A stretch of 23,466 bases of DNA from Thermoplasmatales archaeon. GTDB lineage: Archaea > Thermoplasmatota > E2 > DHVEG-1. The position numbers were made by a program, and so were the translations under genes. Below, piece by piece: positions 1 through 7,022 of this stretch. The notes beneath the pieces are model-generated. The model was not told the origin of the DNA. It worked only from the letters and a program-made list of their open reading frames with translations, and did no database searches. How positions within the stretch are numbered: the first letter of the stretch is position 1; every line of letters begins with the position of its first letter. Location: NCBI GenBank assembly GCA_023128855.1, contig JAGMDE010000017.1:1-23466 (forward strand), read 5' to 3'.

Positions 1-114
1 GCTGATTGTTTTTAACCATGTTTGAACTTCAGGAAATTGTTTTAGTTTTTCTATTTGGAAAGACTTATATCCACTAAACTTTTTGTTATTTAATGTAGGG
101 TTTGGTTCTTTCAC
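1..114 (-). CDS. 5' end of an unidentified minus-strand gene, running off the window
   Basis: A minus-strand frame is open from a GTG at 112-114 to the window edge, giving 38 residues. The stretch is lysine-rich and ends in FPEVQTWLKTIS. That pattern resembles the start of the N-terminal arm-binding/SAM-like domain of archaeal tyrosine recombinases, but this is a loose impression. The frame upstream of GTG is open as far as a TGA near 166, with no ATG or TTG, so GTG is the only usual start. No clear ribosome site precedes it. A TATA-like stretch sits about 60 bases upstream, between two palindromes (164-189). The opposite strand also has an open frame here, so the call is tentative. Confidence 0.4.
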   Translation of the reverse strand, partial: MKEPNPTLNNKKFSGYKSFQIEKLKQFPEVQTWLKTIS

Positions 115-163
115 GGGATCAACTCTACAGTCAGGGGATGACTTGCTCGCAGGCGGTCATCCT

Positions 164-189
164 TTGATATCAATATATTTTGATATCAA
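164..189. promoter_or_regulatory. Twin perfect palindromes TTGATATCAA flanking a TATA-like stretch
   Basis: TTGATATCAA, a perfect 10-base palindrome, occurs at 164-173 and again at 180-189, with centres 16 bases apart. Read on the minus strand, the six bases between them form AATATA, so the pair brackets a possible TATA box for the partial gene at 1-114. A dimeric regulator bound to both sites would cover that promoter. The nearby winged-helix gene at 307 is a natural candidate regulator, which is inference. Just upstream on the plus strand, GGATGAC (136-142) and GTCATCC (156-162) form a further inverted repeat with a 13-base loop. Confidence 0.5.
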
Positions 190-275
190 CATATGTATAG
201 TATGTGGGTTTAAATAATTTTTGGTATCATTAATAGTTAGCATCTATTTTTGAAGATATTTCTAAATCAAAAATG

Positions 276-284
276 TTAAATATA
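276..284 (+). promoter_or_regulatory. TATA box of the winged-helix regulator gene
   Basis: TTAAATATA centred near 280 lies about 27 bases before the ATG at 307. In archaea transcription starts about 25 bases after the TATA box, so the transcript would begin at or very near the start codon. No Shine-Dalgarno sequence is visible. The gene therefore looks leaderless. Confidence 0.55.
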
Positions 285-306
285 GTGGATATTATTACAT
301 GTTGAT

Positions 307-639
307 ATGGATAAGGCTGTAGGGAGAGTATTATCTACCTCTATTCGTAGGAAGGTTTTAGAGGAGCTTATAAAGCGTGGAAAGGCTACGGCTTATGAAA
401 TATCTAAAAATCTTGATATTCCTGATGCTGCTGTAGGGAAACATCTCGAGATTTTATTTGAGGCTAAACTCGTTGATGCCCCTGAGGTGGATATATCAAC
501 TGGACGGCTCAAGAAAATATACAGACCTGCTACTAATGCAGAGAAGGTATTAAAAGAGTTTTGGGATAAGGAGATACGAGATGCTCCGAAAAGCATTCAA
601 AAGATGTATTTAAACAAGGAATGTAAAGAGAATAAATGA
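307..639 (+). CDS. ArsR-like winged helix-turn-helix transcription regulator
   Basis: This 110-residue protein is a DNA-binding regulator. Residues about 8-80 form a winged helix: a first helix (STSIRRKVLEELIKRG), a helix-turn-helix whose recognition helix is PDAAVGKHLEILFEAKLV, and a wing with DISTGRLKKIYRPA. This layout matches the ArsR/MarR-like superfamily, and the length is usual for a single-domain member. No cysteine pair suited to metal sensing is seen, the only cysteine being in the basic tail, so metal response is not supported. Residues after about 85 form a charged helix that could dimerise. The gene has a TATA box at 276-284 and looks leaderless. It stands alone, and the twin palindromes at 164-189 are possible operators. 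Confidence 0.8.
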   Translation: MDKAVGRVLSTSIRRKVLEELIKRGKATAYEISKNLDIPDAAVGKHLEILFEAKLVDAPEVDISTGRLKKIYRPATNAEKVLKEFWDKEIRDAPKSIQKMYLNKECKENK

Positions 640-1153
640 GGTGATCTAAAGAGAAGTAGGTTATGAACCAAATCAGATATTATCAAAAATTTTAAAAGAA
701 ATATTTGACATTTATAACAATATATTTTCCTCTCAATAAAGTGCAATAAATGGTTTGGAGATATTGGTAAAAGTTAGGGTAATTTGAGAATCATGGAGTA
801 ATAGATAGATGTAAAGTTTAACTTACCAAAAATAAGTTTTTGTTTGATTATCTATCAAAAAAGTAAATTGACCAAATACGATGTTAAACATCCGTTAACC
901 TTATTTTTTTACTAGTAAATTCGTGTTCTCTTCCCGGTGGGAGCATCTTCTCCTGTAGAAATACATATTTTACAGGAAAAAATGAGTAAATGGGGATTTA
1001 TACCTAAATAAGAAGTTCAAATCTCGTCTTAATTATTCTGACTTCGTTTCTAAAAATAATAAAGAAAAAAAGAAGAGTTTTATTGTTGTAGTCCAAGTCG
1101 TTGCAACAATGTTTGTAGTATTGGGAACAGATTTAGATGCTGTTGCAGGAAGT
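640..1153. other. Intergenic region with degraded sequence and a dispersed-repeat copy
   Basis: No convincing complete gene is present. Visible items are an inverted repeat GATGTTAAACATC at 880-892, a copy of the GC-rich dispersed repeat (931-946), an inverted repeat TCCTGTA/TACAGGA at 951-957 and 971-977, and GGGGATTTATACC at 992-1004. Two frames look like coding leftovers without starts. One runs 653-739 on the plus strand (28 residues, including QILSKILKEIFDIYNN). The other is listed separately at 986-1159. Confidence 0.5.
931..1004 (-). repeat. Dispersed GC-rich repeat, copy 1
   Basis: TTCCCGGTGGGAGCAT (931-946) is identical to 3293-3308 and differs by one base from 15249-15264. GGGGATTTATACC at 992-1004 matches the start of GGGGATTTATACCC at 3268-3281. 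Both blocks also occur beside the putative TnpB-type right end at 3242-3330, but there the block order is reversed. This copy is therefore probably a rearranged remnant of the same element family. Confidence 0.5.
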
Positions 1154-1159
1154 TTATAA
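986..1159 (+). pseudogene. Possible gene remnant with a hydrophobic C-terminus
   Basis: A plus-strand frame of 57 codons is open between a TGA at 983-985 and a TAA at 1157-1159, with no start codon near its beginning. It reads as a basic, lysine-rich stretch (about residues 9-34) followed by a hydrophobic segment (SFIVVVQVVATMFVVLG) and a short acidic tail. This could be the end of a broken membrane-protein gene. Its stop overlaps the stop of the minus-strand gene at 1154 tail to tail. Chance openness is a real alternative, and I do not recognise the sequence. Confidence 0.2.
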
Positions 1160-3043
1160 AAACTTTCTAACTATTATCTTATCACTGGCAATGTTTCCAG
1201 CACTATCATATGCGACGACTTTTAGAATATGCATATGGATGAATCTTATTCGGTCTCTCTTCCAATTAAAGGTATAAGGTGGTGTTATATCTTCTCCTAA
1301 AAGTATATTTCCAAGAAGTCCAGCATAAAATTCTACTTTTTCAATACCTGTTTCATCATCTGTAGCATTAGCCTCAATTGTGATATTGCCAATTATAAGA
1401 GATATACGTATGAAAAATGGTCTGATCATTTTATTTTTAATGTATAGTCCCTTCACTGGTTTTATTATTTTTACTGTTGGAGGTATATTATCTGCTATTG
1501 TTACCGTGAATGGTGCAGACCAGTCACTCTTTCCCTTATATGCGTCTTTCGCTTTAGCTCTAATTGTATAGTTCCCATTTTCATTCCAATTATGATTACG
1601 TGTTACTTCTTCACCAGATTCGTATGGACCAATCCACTTCTCTATTGTTCCATCACCCCAGTCGATATAATAATAGAGATCACCATCCTCAGGGTCAGTT
1701 GTAACGAAGGTGTATTCATACTCTGTCCCTGGAATTCCACTTATTGGACCTTCTATGTCTGGTTCATTTGGAGGAATATTTATTTGTCCATTTTCATCTG
1801 CCTTAACCAATAAAACATCCCAATTAGAAGATGGTCCTGTAAAGCCTGTGGCAATGTAACCTCCATCTATTGTTTGCTTAACTGCGTTGCCCCACTCCTG
1901 CGTTTCGCCTCCAAATGTTGTATTCCATGTTTCATTTCCATTGGCATCTGTTTTTATTAATCCAAGATCAGAATCCCCAGTTTCATCATCAATTGTCCAA
2001 GCTGCTATGATATATCCTCCATCTATAGTTTGATTAACTGAAGTGCCTTCACTAAATTTTTTAAATATTTTGGTCCATGTTTCATTTCCGTCAGTATCTG
2101 TTTTTATAAGGCAAGCATCATAGCTATCAGAAGTTTTCCCAGTAACAATGTATCCTCCATCTTTTGTCTGTTGAACTGAATTACCATCGCTAAATTCACT
2201 CATGGTTTTTTCCCAAGTCTTATTCCCCGTATTATTTGTTTTAACCAACCATAAATGATAATCTTTCCTTCCGACAACAATATAACCTCCATCATTGGTT
2301 TGCTGAACAGATGTAAACTCATCAAAGGAGGTACCTCCAAAGGTTTTATTCCAGAGTTCTTGACCATTGCTGTCTGTTTTAACAAGCCAGCCATCCCCTA
2401 AACCATTACCATACGACCATGTCCAGCCTGCAATAATATATCCTCCATCAGTAGTCTGCTGACAAGAATTAGCTGTATCATTATCCAATCCTCCAAATTT
2501 ATTATTCCATTCTTCAGTTCCATTTGCATATGTCTTTATTAAATAGAAATCCCAATATGTTGTATTAGATTGAGCCCAACCAGCAATAATGTATCCACCA
2601 TCAGTGGTCTGCTGAACAGAAAGACCATTATCTACTCCTGTACCTCCAAATGTTTTATTCCAGATTTCATCTCCGTTTGAGTTTGTTTTTATCAGCCAAA
2701 CATCATTATCGCCCGCACCATAGGATCTTGTAATTCCTGTTATTATATATCCTCCGTCATTGGTCTGCTGAACAGAGTATCCCCAGTCATTCTTGCTTCC
2801 ACCAAATGTTTTATACCACCGATCATTCATCAAATTTTCATATGTTAAAATTTCTGAAGGATTGTATATAGAGATTTTTTGTTCCACTTTACTTTCAAGC
2901 TTAATATAAGCCTTATTTTCTTTTACTTTTGATATAATATTCTTTGATTCAATATCTCTACATATACTTGGTATTACACTTGCTCCAACAAACAATATTA
3001 TTATAGCTAAAACCAAACCTTTTCTAAACAAATTATTTTTCAT
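1154..3043 (-). CDS. Exported GGYI-repeat beta-propeller protein with PKD-like and Ig-like domains
   Basis: The start is ATG at 3041-3043, preceded by GGGAGGT ten bases upstream, rather than the earlier in-frame TTG; this gives 629 residues. A signal peptide (KNNLFRKG followed by a hydrophobic run) fills residues 1-25. Residues about 55-400 hold about seven repeats of roughly 50-60 residues with the pattern tFGG...D.g.SVQQT.DGGYIi.G....D.wLiKT...G...W, typical of propellers built from such repeats. A PKD-like domain follows (YYIDWGDGTIEKW, then HNWNENGNYTIRAKAKD). The C-terminus is an Ig-like domain (ANATDDETGIEKVEFY, VVAYDSAGN). It likely acts at the cell surface. Unlike the six genes from 5208 to 14732 it lacks their shared C-terminal tail, although the first half is closely similar to the protein at 12231. 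Confidence 0.85.
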   Translation of the reverse strand: MKNNLFRKGLVLAIIILFVGASVIPSICRDIESKNIISKVKENKAYIKLESKVEQKISIYNPSEILTYENLMNDRWYKTFGGSKNDWGYSVQQTNDGGYIITGITRSYGAGDNDVWLIKTNSNGDEIWNKTFGGTGVDNGLSVQQTTDGGYIIAGWAQSNTTYWDFYLIKTYANGTEEWNNKFGGLDNDTANSCQQTTDGGYIIAGWTWSYGNGLGDGWLVKTDSNGQELWNKTFGGTSFDEFTSVQQTNDGGYIVVGRKDYHLWLVKTNNTGNKTWEKTMSEFSDGNSVQQTKDGGYIVTGKTSDSYDACLIKTDTDGNETWTKIFKKFSEGTSVNQTIDGGYIIAAWTIDDETGDSDLGLIKTDANGNETWNTTFGGETQEWGNAVKQTIDGGYIATGFTGPSSNWDVLLVKADENGQINIPPNEPDIEGPISGIPGTEYEYTFVTTDPEDGDLYYYIDWGDGTIEKWIGPYESGEEVTRNHNWNENGNYTIRAKAKDAYKGKSDWSAPFTVTIADNIPPTVKIIKPVKGLYIKNKMIRPFFIRISLIIGNITIEANATDDETGIEKVEFYAGLLGNILLGEDITPPYTFNWKRDRIRFIHMHILKVVAYDSAGNIASDKIIVRKFL

Positions 3044-3050
3044 ATTCTTT

Positions 3051-3115
3051 CTTACCTCCCTCAAAATATAACATTGTAATACTATAATTTAATTTAAATG
3101 TTATCTGTAAAATTT
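3051..3115 (-). promoter_or_regulatory. Promoter and ribosome site of the minus-strand propeller gene
   Basis: Read on the minus strand, an A+T-rich TATA-like stretch (CATTTAAATTAAATTAT) lies about 50-60 bases before the ATG at 3043, and GAGGGAGGT sits about 10 bases before it. The GAGGGAGGT-type site is the same as at the tagged genes downstream, but the longer upstream element of those genes is absent. Confidence 0.45.
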
Positions 3116-3241
3116 ATTAAACTGATTTCATTTCAAAAAATAGAACATAAAAAGTTAGAAATGCTTGCTCATAAACATTTTTTTCATTTTTGGTAAACAG
3201 GAGGAGATGATGGTTTTTTACTGGTAAATATGCATCAAAAT

Positions 3242-3330
3242 CTCCCCCTCAGCGTTTTTTTAAGCTTGGGGATTTATACCCGTGAGTGCTAATTCCCGGT
3301 GGGAGCATTCACTCCAACAGGAGAAACTAC
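3242..3330 (-). mobile_element. Probable right end / omega-RNA 3' region of an IS200/IS605 TnpB-type element (remnant)
   Basis: Read on the minus strand, GGGTATAAATCCCC (3268-3281) leads into an imperfect hairpin. CCCC and AGC pair with GCT and GGGG around an A-rich loop (3244-3271), followed by GAGATTTTGA. Upstream on the same strand lie a CTCCTGTTGGAG-type block (3310-3327) and GCTCCCACCGGGAA (3293-3306). This arrangement, GGTATaAATCCCC then a CCCC...GGGG hairpin then the junction, is what I recall at the 3' end of archaeal TnpB elements, where the RNA guide scaffold ends. No tnpB gene is present, so this would be a relic or a non-autonomous copy. The assignment is from memory of such ends, not from a search. 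Confidence 0.4.
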
Positions 3331-3583
3331 GGACGCTAACGCCCTGTTTTTTTCCAACTTGTTTTTCTATTTTGGACGTGCCATTTTGCTGTTCTAAAAA
3401 CTCAGGATTTGTTTTATAGAATTTCAGTACGGCATGGATCCAATCATAAGGTGCGTTACGGTAGTAGTGTTTAGCAAATTTTACATAATCTTCTGTTGTG
3501 TCTATTCTTTCATGTCCCATCCATTCTTTTACATCCAGATGACTCAAGAAAAAGGATTTACAAGCTAAAAAAACCTGAAGATG
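3260..3583 (-). pseudogene. C-terminal remnant of a tyrosine recombinase (integrase)
   Basis: The minus-strand frame is open from after a TAG at 3584-3586 to the stop at 3260. Residues encoded near 3547-3400 read LDVKEWMGHERIDTTEDYVKFA, the last box of tyrosine recombinases: G-H then, nine residues after H, the nucleophilic tyrosine, followed by YVK. The catalytic R and the H-x-x-R box that should precede it are missing, so most of the enzyme is gone. The last ~25 residues are translated from the dispersed repeat and element end, which suggests the original C-terminus was replaced by an insertion. On the plus strand a frame ending at 3606 (SRKRIYKLKKPEDAIT) begins where the homology stops, marking a possible junction. 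Confidence 0.6.
3293..3308 (-). repeat. Dispersed GC-rich repeat, copy 2
   Basis: TTCCCGGTGGGAGCAT is a short hairpin-like block (CCC-GGT-GGG). It is identical to copy 1 at 931-946 and one base different from copy 3 at 15249-15264. It stands out as GC-rich in an AT-rich background and lies beside the putative element end. Confidence 0.55.
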
Positions 3584-3753
3584 CTATTACAGAGATCGAA
3601 AAGTAAAAAATAATTAAATAATAAAAATAATGATTTCTTTCAGATTATAACAAAATATGGAATGAATTGTTATATATTATAATATAAACTTTTTATAATA
3701 TTTAATCGTTAAATATACAGTTGACGGAGCATAAATTAACCAGTTGATATAAA

Positions 3754-4704
3754 ATGATGAAAAGTGTTTTTAATATAAAATGCCTGAAATGCGGTAGTAA
3801 ACATGTTGTTAAAAGAGGGAAAAGAAAAAGGAACTTTGGAAGTGTACAGGCCTATTATTGTAAAGAATGCGGCCGAAGTTTTGTAGATAAAACATTTCAG
3901 CATAGAACATATCCTATAAGGATTGTTTTCAACGCATTAAACTATTACAATCTTGGATATAGTTTAGATGAAACCAGTAAAATTCTTAATAAAAAATTCA
4001 AAGTTAGAACCTGTAAAACCACGGTTTATTATTGGATTAAAAAGTTCCAGAGATTTAGTCCAATTTCTTCTTTGAGAAATAATTTTTTAAATTATGATGA
4101 TGTTTTGTTTACTAAAAGGTTTGAGCATGAGAATCTTGAATATGAGTTTATGTACCATAAGTATAAACTGGATACTTTTGTGAGGGGTAAGTTTCCAGGT
4201 TTAGCAGATTATATTGTTCGTTTTGAAGGTGGATGTCCTGATGTGTTTTTTGAGATTGGAGAGAGGTGCTCTCAGCCTAGATTCATGGTGGATGTACATG
4301 TTACAAGTAAAAAGAATCTGGCATGTATGCTGGCGGGTTTTGCTGTTCTAACTGCAAAGGATAATCGTGAAAGACATAATTTGGTTGAAGAGTTAATGGT
4401 TATAAATGATAAAGCAACGGTTGCATGTGAGGTGCCTGTGTGGTATTGGGAAAAAAGTATTGATGACGGTGTTACAGGTCATATTGATATTCTTCAAGTG
4501 AGAGGGGGAAATGTGTATATTTTGGATTATAAGCCAGGCGCTTCTAAGGATAAAAAAGCAGTTCAGCAGTTGTATCATTATGCTGTTGCTCTTTCGTTTA
4601 GAGCAAAGATTCCTTTTGATCGTATAATGTGTGCATGGTTTGATGAAAAATCATATTATGAATTTAATCTAGCAGAGGCTGATGCAACATTGATCAAAAA
4701 GTAA
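3754..4704 (+). CDS. Zinc-ribbon/HTH protein fused to a RecB/Cas4-like PD-(D/E)XK nuclease
   Basis: The N-terminus (316 residues in total) has a zinc ribbon with Cys10, Cys13, Cys36 and Cys39 (YYCKECGRSFVDKT), then a helix-turn-helix region (about 54-98, YSLDETSKILNKKF and TTVYYWIKKF). Both are as in the N-terminal part of IS1-like and related transposases. The expected DDE catalytic domain is not there. Instead, residues about 170-300 carry a RecB/Cas4-type nuclease core: GHIDIL with Asp245, YILDYKPG with Asp258 and Lys260, and QQLYHYA with Gln272 and Tyr276. The predicted activity is DNA cleavage at sites chosen by the zinc-ribbon/HTH part, which is inference. A TATA-like AAATATA is near 3711-3719, and no ribosome site is clear; ATG 3754 or 3757 may be used. 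No cas genes are nearby. A degenerate repeat cluster follows directly. Confidence 0.75.
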   Translation: MMKSVFNIKCLKCGSKHVVKRGKRKRNFGSVQAYYCKECGRSFVDKTFQHRTYPIRIVFNALNYYNLGYSLDETSKILNKKFKVRTCKTTVYYWIKKFQRFSPISSLRNNFLNYDDVLFTKRFEHENLEYEFMYHKYKLDTFVRGKFPGLADYIVRFEGGCPDVFFEIGERCSQPRFMVDVHVTSKKNLACMLAGFAVLTAKDNRERHNLVEELMVINDKATVACEVPVWYWEKSIDDGVTGHIDILQVRGGNVYILDYKPGASKDKKAVQQLYHYAVALSFRAKIPFDRIMCAWFDEKSYYEFNLAEADATLIKK

Positions 4705-5158
4705 TAGAGGAATATGGATTTTTGTAAGCTACGGATTTTGAGTTAAGTAGAGGTATGGTTTACAGAAGATGGTGTGGAGATTGATTAAGATCTTGGTCAT
4801 TATGAACGTTTTTTAGATATTAACATGTCAATAAGCATCGTATTTTGTAAGCTACGGATTTTGAGTAGAGAAAAGGTATTAGATTTTGTAGATGTTAGAT
4901 TTTGAGTTATAAATTAATTTTTCGTTAAGCATCTGATTTTGAACGATAGCTATGCAACGGATTTTGAACGCGGTTTTATATAAGTAAATGTTTTAAACGT
5001 TGGATTTTGAACAGAATTAAAAGAGTGATTTAAAAGGAAGAAAAGCAATTGTTTTTGAACGATGTTGGTTGGTTTTTAGCTTTTTCTCTTTTTTTTGAAG
5101 GTTGCCCTCGTTGTTGTTCAGCAAGTATAATGTAATTTTTTTAGATTTTGTATGTAAG
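4705..5158. other. Gene-free region filled with degenerate GATTTTGA repeats
   Basis: No credible gene is seen between the nuclease gene and the propeller gene. About 350 of the 450 bases are occupied by the repeat cluster described at 4716-5060. The rest is T-rich sequence that leads into the promoter at 5159. Confidence 0.6.
4716..5060 (+). repeat. Cluster of seven degenerate repeats with core GATTTTGA
   Basis: A 24-base stretch at 4720-4743 recurs identically at 4843-4866 (it includes GTAAGCTACGGATTTTGAGT). A third copy at 4883-4909 keeps the same 27-base length with changes in the middle. Shorter copies follow: GCATCTGATTTTGAAC (core 4935), GCAACGGATTTTGAAC (core 4960), ACGTTGGATTTTGAAC (core 5003) and AATTGTTTTTGAAC (near 5052). 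Cores are 123, 41, 37, 25, 43 and 49 bases apart, all in one orientation. The first three end in GAGT and the last four in GAAC. The irregular spacing does not fit a CRISPR array. The cluster starts 12 bases after the stop of the zinc-ribbon nuclease gene. Confidence 0.65.
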
Positions 5159-5200
5159 TTTTAAATATCTGTAAGTTTATGATAAATGGTTAGGGAAGGT
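5159..5200 (+). promoter_or_regulatory. Promoter and ribosome site of the first tagged propeller gene
   Basis: TTTTAAATA at 5159-5167 is the same TATA box as in the three conserved upstream elements downstream. It is followed by a similar leader (tTTATGATAAAT versus TCCATGAGAATTT) and a ribosome site AGGGAAGGT at 5192-5200. The upstream part of the conserved element (GACTTTAGGGTCAA and GTCAATATATGAC) is absent here. Confidence 0.6.
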
Positions 5201-5207
5201 TAAATTT

Positions 5208-6905
5208 ATGAGTAAAAACATCCTAATCGTTGGGATAATATCCTTATTCTTTGTTTCAGCATTAGCTCCAATGACATTTGGAATTGACATTGTCTCAAAA
5301 GAAAAATCAGCTATTAAACCTTTTGATCGACATCTTTACCCAGAATATTATGATAGTTACAATACTGAGGAAATATCGAGTTTTATTGAATACCAAAATT
5401 ATGATGTATCTACGAATTATGAGAACAGTAAATCAAAAGAAAGCAACCCAGGAATGACAACTACTCAATTGTTAGATGGCCCTATAGATTCACCATGGCC
5501 GATGTACTGTCATGACACATGTCATACAGGAAGGAGCCCGTATAGCACATCTGAAAACACTGGTTATGAGAAATGGCGGTTTAATACTGGCTGTGTTTGG
5601 GGTTCTCCAGTAATCGATAATGATGGAATTATCTATATTGGTGCTATTGATTTGTTTGCTATCTATTCTAATGGAACGTTGAAATGGAGATATGATACTA
5701 AAGGTTTTATTGAATCAGCGGCTGCTATTGATGATAATGGCGTTCTTTATGTTGGATCTATCTGGGCACACCCGAATTATTTGTATGCGATTTATACTAG
5801 TAATGGCACGTTGAAATGGAAATTTAAAGTAGATAATCATATTTTTTCTTCTCCTGCAATAGGTGATGATGGTTCTATTTATTTTGGTAGTGAAGATGAT
5901 TATATTTATGCTCTTTATCCAAATGGCACTTTGAAATGGAAATACTTAACAAGTGTTGCTGTTTTATCATCTCCTGCAATTGGGGAGGATGGTACGATAT
6001 ATTGTGGCTCTTATGATACGTATCTTTATGCATTGTATCCAAACAATGGTACGGTGAAATGGAAATACAAAACAGGACACTGGATACGAACAAGTCCATG
6101 TATAGGTGATGATGGTACTATTTATGTTGTCTCTCTTGATAATTATCTCCATGCAGTATATCCAAATGGTACTCGTAAGTGGAGGACTGATGTTGGTGCT
6201 GGGACTTCTCCTACTATTGGTCAGGATGGAACAATTTATTGTGGATATAGTAAACTTTATGCTGTAAATCCAACAGATGGTTCAGTGAAATGGACGTTTG
6301 ATGTTGGTGGTACTATGCGTGGTGGTACTCCTTGTAATTCTATTGATGGTACTATTTATGTTGGGACAAGTGATGGTGGTGAGCTTATATCGATTAACTC
6401 TGATGGTACTTTGAAATGGCGGAAAAATATTGGAGAGGGTGTTGAATCTGCTCCTTGTATTGGTGAGGATGGAACTGTTTATATTGGAGGTGGTGGAGAT
6501 GATGGGCGTTTATTTGCATTTGGCTATCCAGGTCCCAATCCATTAACACCAGATATTGATGGTCCAACAAGCGGAAAACCAGGCACTTCTTATACTTATA
6601 CATTTACTTCAATAGATCCAGATGAAGACCAGGTATCCTACTACATTGACTGGAATGATGGAGATATAACAGATTGGACTGATTTTCAACCCTCTGGTAA
6701 TCCATACTCTGAAAGTCATACCTGGACTACAAAAGGAACCTATGTCGTCAGAGCAAAAGCCAAGGATACAGAAGGTTATGAAAGCGACTGGGGAACACTG
6801 ACTGTCACTATGCCTAGGAACAGAGCATACTCTAATACGTTGGTACTAAGATTACTAGAACGGTTCCCATTATTAGAACGATTTCTAACACTCCTTATAA
6901 AATAA
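5208..6905 (+). CDS. Exported PQQ-like beta-propeller protein with PKD-like domain and the shared PRN/FP C-terminal tail
   Basis: This 565-residue protein begins with a signal peptide (residues 1-23). Residues about 98-447 hold eight or so blades of the PQQ-like propeller type, each with the pattern W.y.t......SPaIg.DGTIY.GS....LyAlypNGTlKW. A PKD-like domain (about 450-533) follows, with YYIDWNDGDITDW and ESHTWTTKGTYVVRAKAKD. The last 30 residues (536-565) are the tail shared by all six genes of this run, starting PRNRAYSN and containing ERFPLLER. No redox cofactor site is evident, so the propeller is more likely a binding or structural scaffold at the cell surface. The ATG at 5208 follows AGGGAAGGT by seven bases. 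The last bases of this gene are identical to those of the gene ending at 12134. Confidence 0.85.
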   Translation: MSKNILIVGIISLFFVSALAPMTFGIDIVSKEKSAIKPFDRHLYPEYYDSYNTEEISSFIEYQNYDVSTNYENSKSKESNPGMTTTQLLDGPIDSPWPMYCHDTCHTGRSPYSTSENTGYEKWRFNTGCVWGSPVIDNDGIIYIGAIDLFAIYSNGTLKWRYDTKGFIESAAAIDDNGVLYVGSIWAHPNYLYAIYTSNGTLKWKFKVDNHIFSSPAIGDDGSIYFGSEDDYIYALYPNGTLKWKYLTSVAVLSSPAIGEDGTIYCGSYDTYLYALYPNNGTVKWKYKTGHWIRTSPCIGDDGTIYVVSLDNYLHAVYPNGTRKWRTDVGAGTSPTIGQDGTIYCGYSKLYAVNPTDGSVKWTFDVGGTMRGGTPCNSIDGTIYVGTSDGGELISINSDGTLKWRKNIGEGVESAPCIGEDGTVYIGGGGDDGRLFAFGYPGPNPLTPDIDGPTSGKPGTSYTYTFTSIDPDEDQVSYYIDWNDGDITDWTDFQPSGNPYSESHTWTTKGTYVVRAKAKDTEGYESDWGTLTVTMPRNRAYSNTLVLRLLERFPLLERFLTLLIK

Positions 6906-7017
6906 GACTTTAGGGTCAAGTATATAAAAATTTCTCTTATTTTTCGTCAATCTGTGATATTTCTTAGCATACGTTTTAAATACTCGTAGGTCCATGAGAA
7001 TTTATATTGAGGGAGGT
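6906..7017 (+). promoter_or_regulatory. Conserved upstream element, copy 1
   Basis: The element starts immediately after the preceding stop. In order it contains GACTTTAGGGTCAAG (6906-6920), GTATATAAA (6920-6928), a diverged GTCA site (from 6946), GCATACG, TATA box TTTTAAATA (6974-6982), CCATGAGAATTTAT, and ribosome site GAGGGAGGT (7009-7017). The spacing from the first block to the TATA box (68 bases) and from GTCA to the TATA box (28 bases) is the same as in copy 3. Confidence 0.75.
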
Positions 7018-7022
7018 AGAAT

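Noticed and set aside
653..739. 28-codon frame after the winged-helix regulator
   Set aside because: It looks like coding composition but has no start codon and is closed by a TAA just upstream, so it cannot extend the regulator. It is left as a possible remnant only.
3754..4704. Ordinary IS1-like transposase
   Set aside because: The zinc ribbon and HTH fit, but no DDE triad is found and the second half carries nuclease motifs of the RecB/Cas4 type. No flanking inverted repeats were seen.
4716..5060. CRISPR array interpretation of the GATTTTGA repeats
   Set aside because: Repeat intervals of 25 to 123 bases and strong drift between copies do not fit uniform repeats and spacers. An interval of 25 leaves no room for a spacer, and no cas1/cas2 is nearby.
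6813..6902. PGF-CTERM/PEF-CTERM or LPxTG-like anchor reading of the shared tail
   Set aside because: These signals have their named tripeptide, then an uncharged membrane helix and a basic end. The tail here has charges every few residues through the helix and an internal F-P.
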